Positions 4,861-5,029 of a DNA stretch of 5,029 bases are shown here, piece after piece. The first letter of the stretch is position 1, and each line of letters begins with the position of its first letter. The position numbers were made by a program, and so were the translations under genes. Source of the DNA: Methanosarcinales archaeon (GTDB lineage Archaea; Halobacteriota; Methanosarcinia; Methanosarcinales; EX4572-44); assembly GCA_004212095.1 (NCBI GenBank), contig RXIJ01000089.1:1-5029 (forward strand). Reading direction: 5' to 3'. The notes below the pieces were generated by a model. The model saw nothing but the letters and a program-made list of their open reading frames with translations, was not told the origin of the DNA and made no database searches.

Positions 4861-5029
4861 ATGAAGGATATAAAGATTTCAATCATCGGTTTTGGTGATG
4901 TTGGGCAGGGTGTGGCGCAGGTGCTGAGTCAAAAACAACAAACACTTGAGAAGCTTGGTGTGAATATCAAAGTTGTCGCTATTGCTGATTCCAGATCTTC
5001 TCTTGTAAACGCTGACGGGATCAATCTTA
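4861..5029 (+). CDS. hom: Homoserine dehydrogenase, N-terminal part (runs off window)
   Basis: Only the first 56 residues are in the window. They form the start of a Rossmann NAD(P)-binding domain: strand KISIIGFG, the dinucleotide loop GFGDVGQG (10-17), a helix VAQVLSQKQQTLEKLG, and a second strand VKVVAIAD-like segment ending in D43-S44. This pattern, with a long helix between the strands and the A-D-S end, fits homoserine dehydrogenase, which reduces aspartate semialdehyde to homoserine for threonine and methionine synthesis. The upstream ACT gene, 19 nt away, is the usual partner in methanogens and strengthens the call. Bacterial homoserine dehydrogenases often carry a C-terminal ACT domain; here the ACT function may be supplied by the separate protein, but the C-terminus is not visible so this cannot be tested. 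Another NAD-binding dehydrogenase cannot be fully excluded from 56 residues. Confidence 0.85.
   Translation, partial: MKDIKISIIGFGDVGQGVAQVLSQKQQTLEKLGVNIKVVAIADSRSSLVNADGINL

Overview
The window reads as chromosomal DNA from a methanogenic or methane-oxidising euryarchaeon, most likely a relative of Methanosarcinales or ANME/Syntrophoarchaeum-type lineages. The evidence is a set of protein families largely confined to such archaea (DUF2124, UPF0212/DUF555, DUF357, and a stand-alone ACT-domain protein placed directly before homoserine dehydrogenase). Archaeal-style Shine-Dalgarno motifs (GGAG, GGTGAT, GGTGG) and AT-rich TATA-like boxes agree with this. The lineage is inferred from remembered family resemblance, not from a search.

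Layout. Positions 1-399 hold the 3' part of a decayed IS630-family transposase, broken by two opposite frameshifts. Positions 400-618 are non-coding and contain a perfect 9-bp hairpin, a 10-bp direct repeat and an (AT)n tract. A plus-strand pair follows: a DUF2124 protein (619-1083) and a PHP-domain metal-dependent phosphoesterase (1116-1766). A convergent spacer (1767-1926) with a short hairpin and T-tracts separates it from a minus-strand operon, read right to left: purH (4235-2604), a DUF357 protein (2579-2298) and a UPF0212/DUF555 protein (2280-1927). A compact divergent promoter region (about 4236-4337), with a near-perfect 14-bp palindrome, separates purH from a plus-strand pair: an ACT-domain protein (4338-4841) and the start of homoserine dehydrogenase (4861 to the window end).

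How the genes work together. purH encodes the last two steps of de novo IMP synthesis. It is notable in an archaeon because many archaea use PurP/PurO instead. It appears co-transcribed with two small conserved archaeal proteins of unknown function. The ACT protein is probably an amino-acid sensor for the aspartate-family enzyme encoded after it. The DUF2124/PHP pair has no assigned pathway. Apart from the transposase remnant, this is ordinary core-genome content. I found no defence system, CRISPR array, RNA gene or clearly new system. The points most worth following up are the uncharacterised genes linked to purH, the ACT-hom pairing and the palindrome in the divergent promoter.
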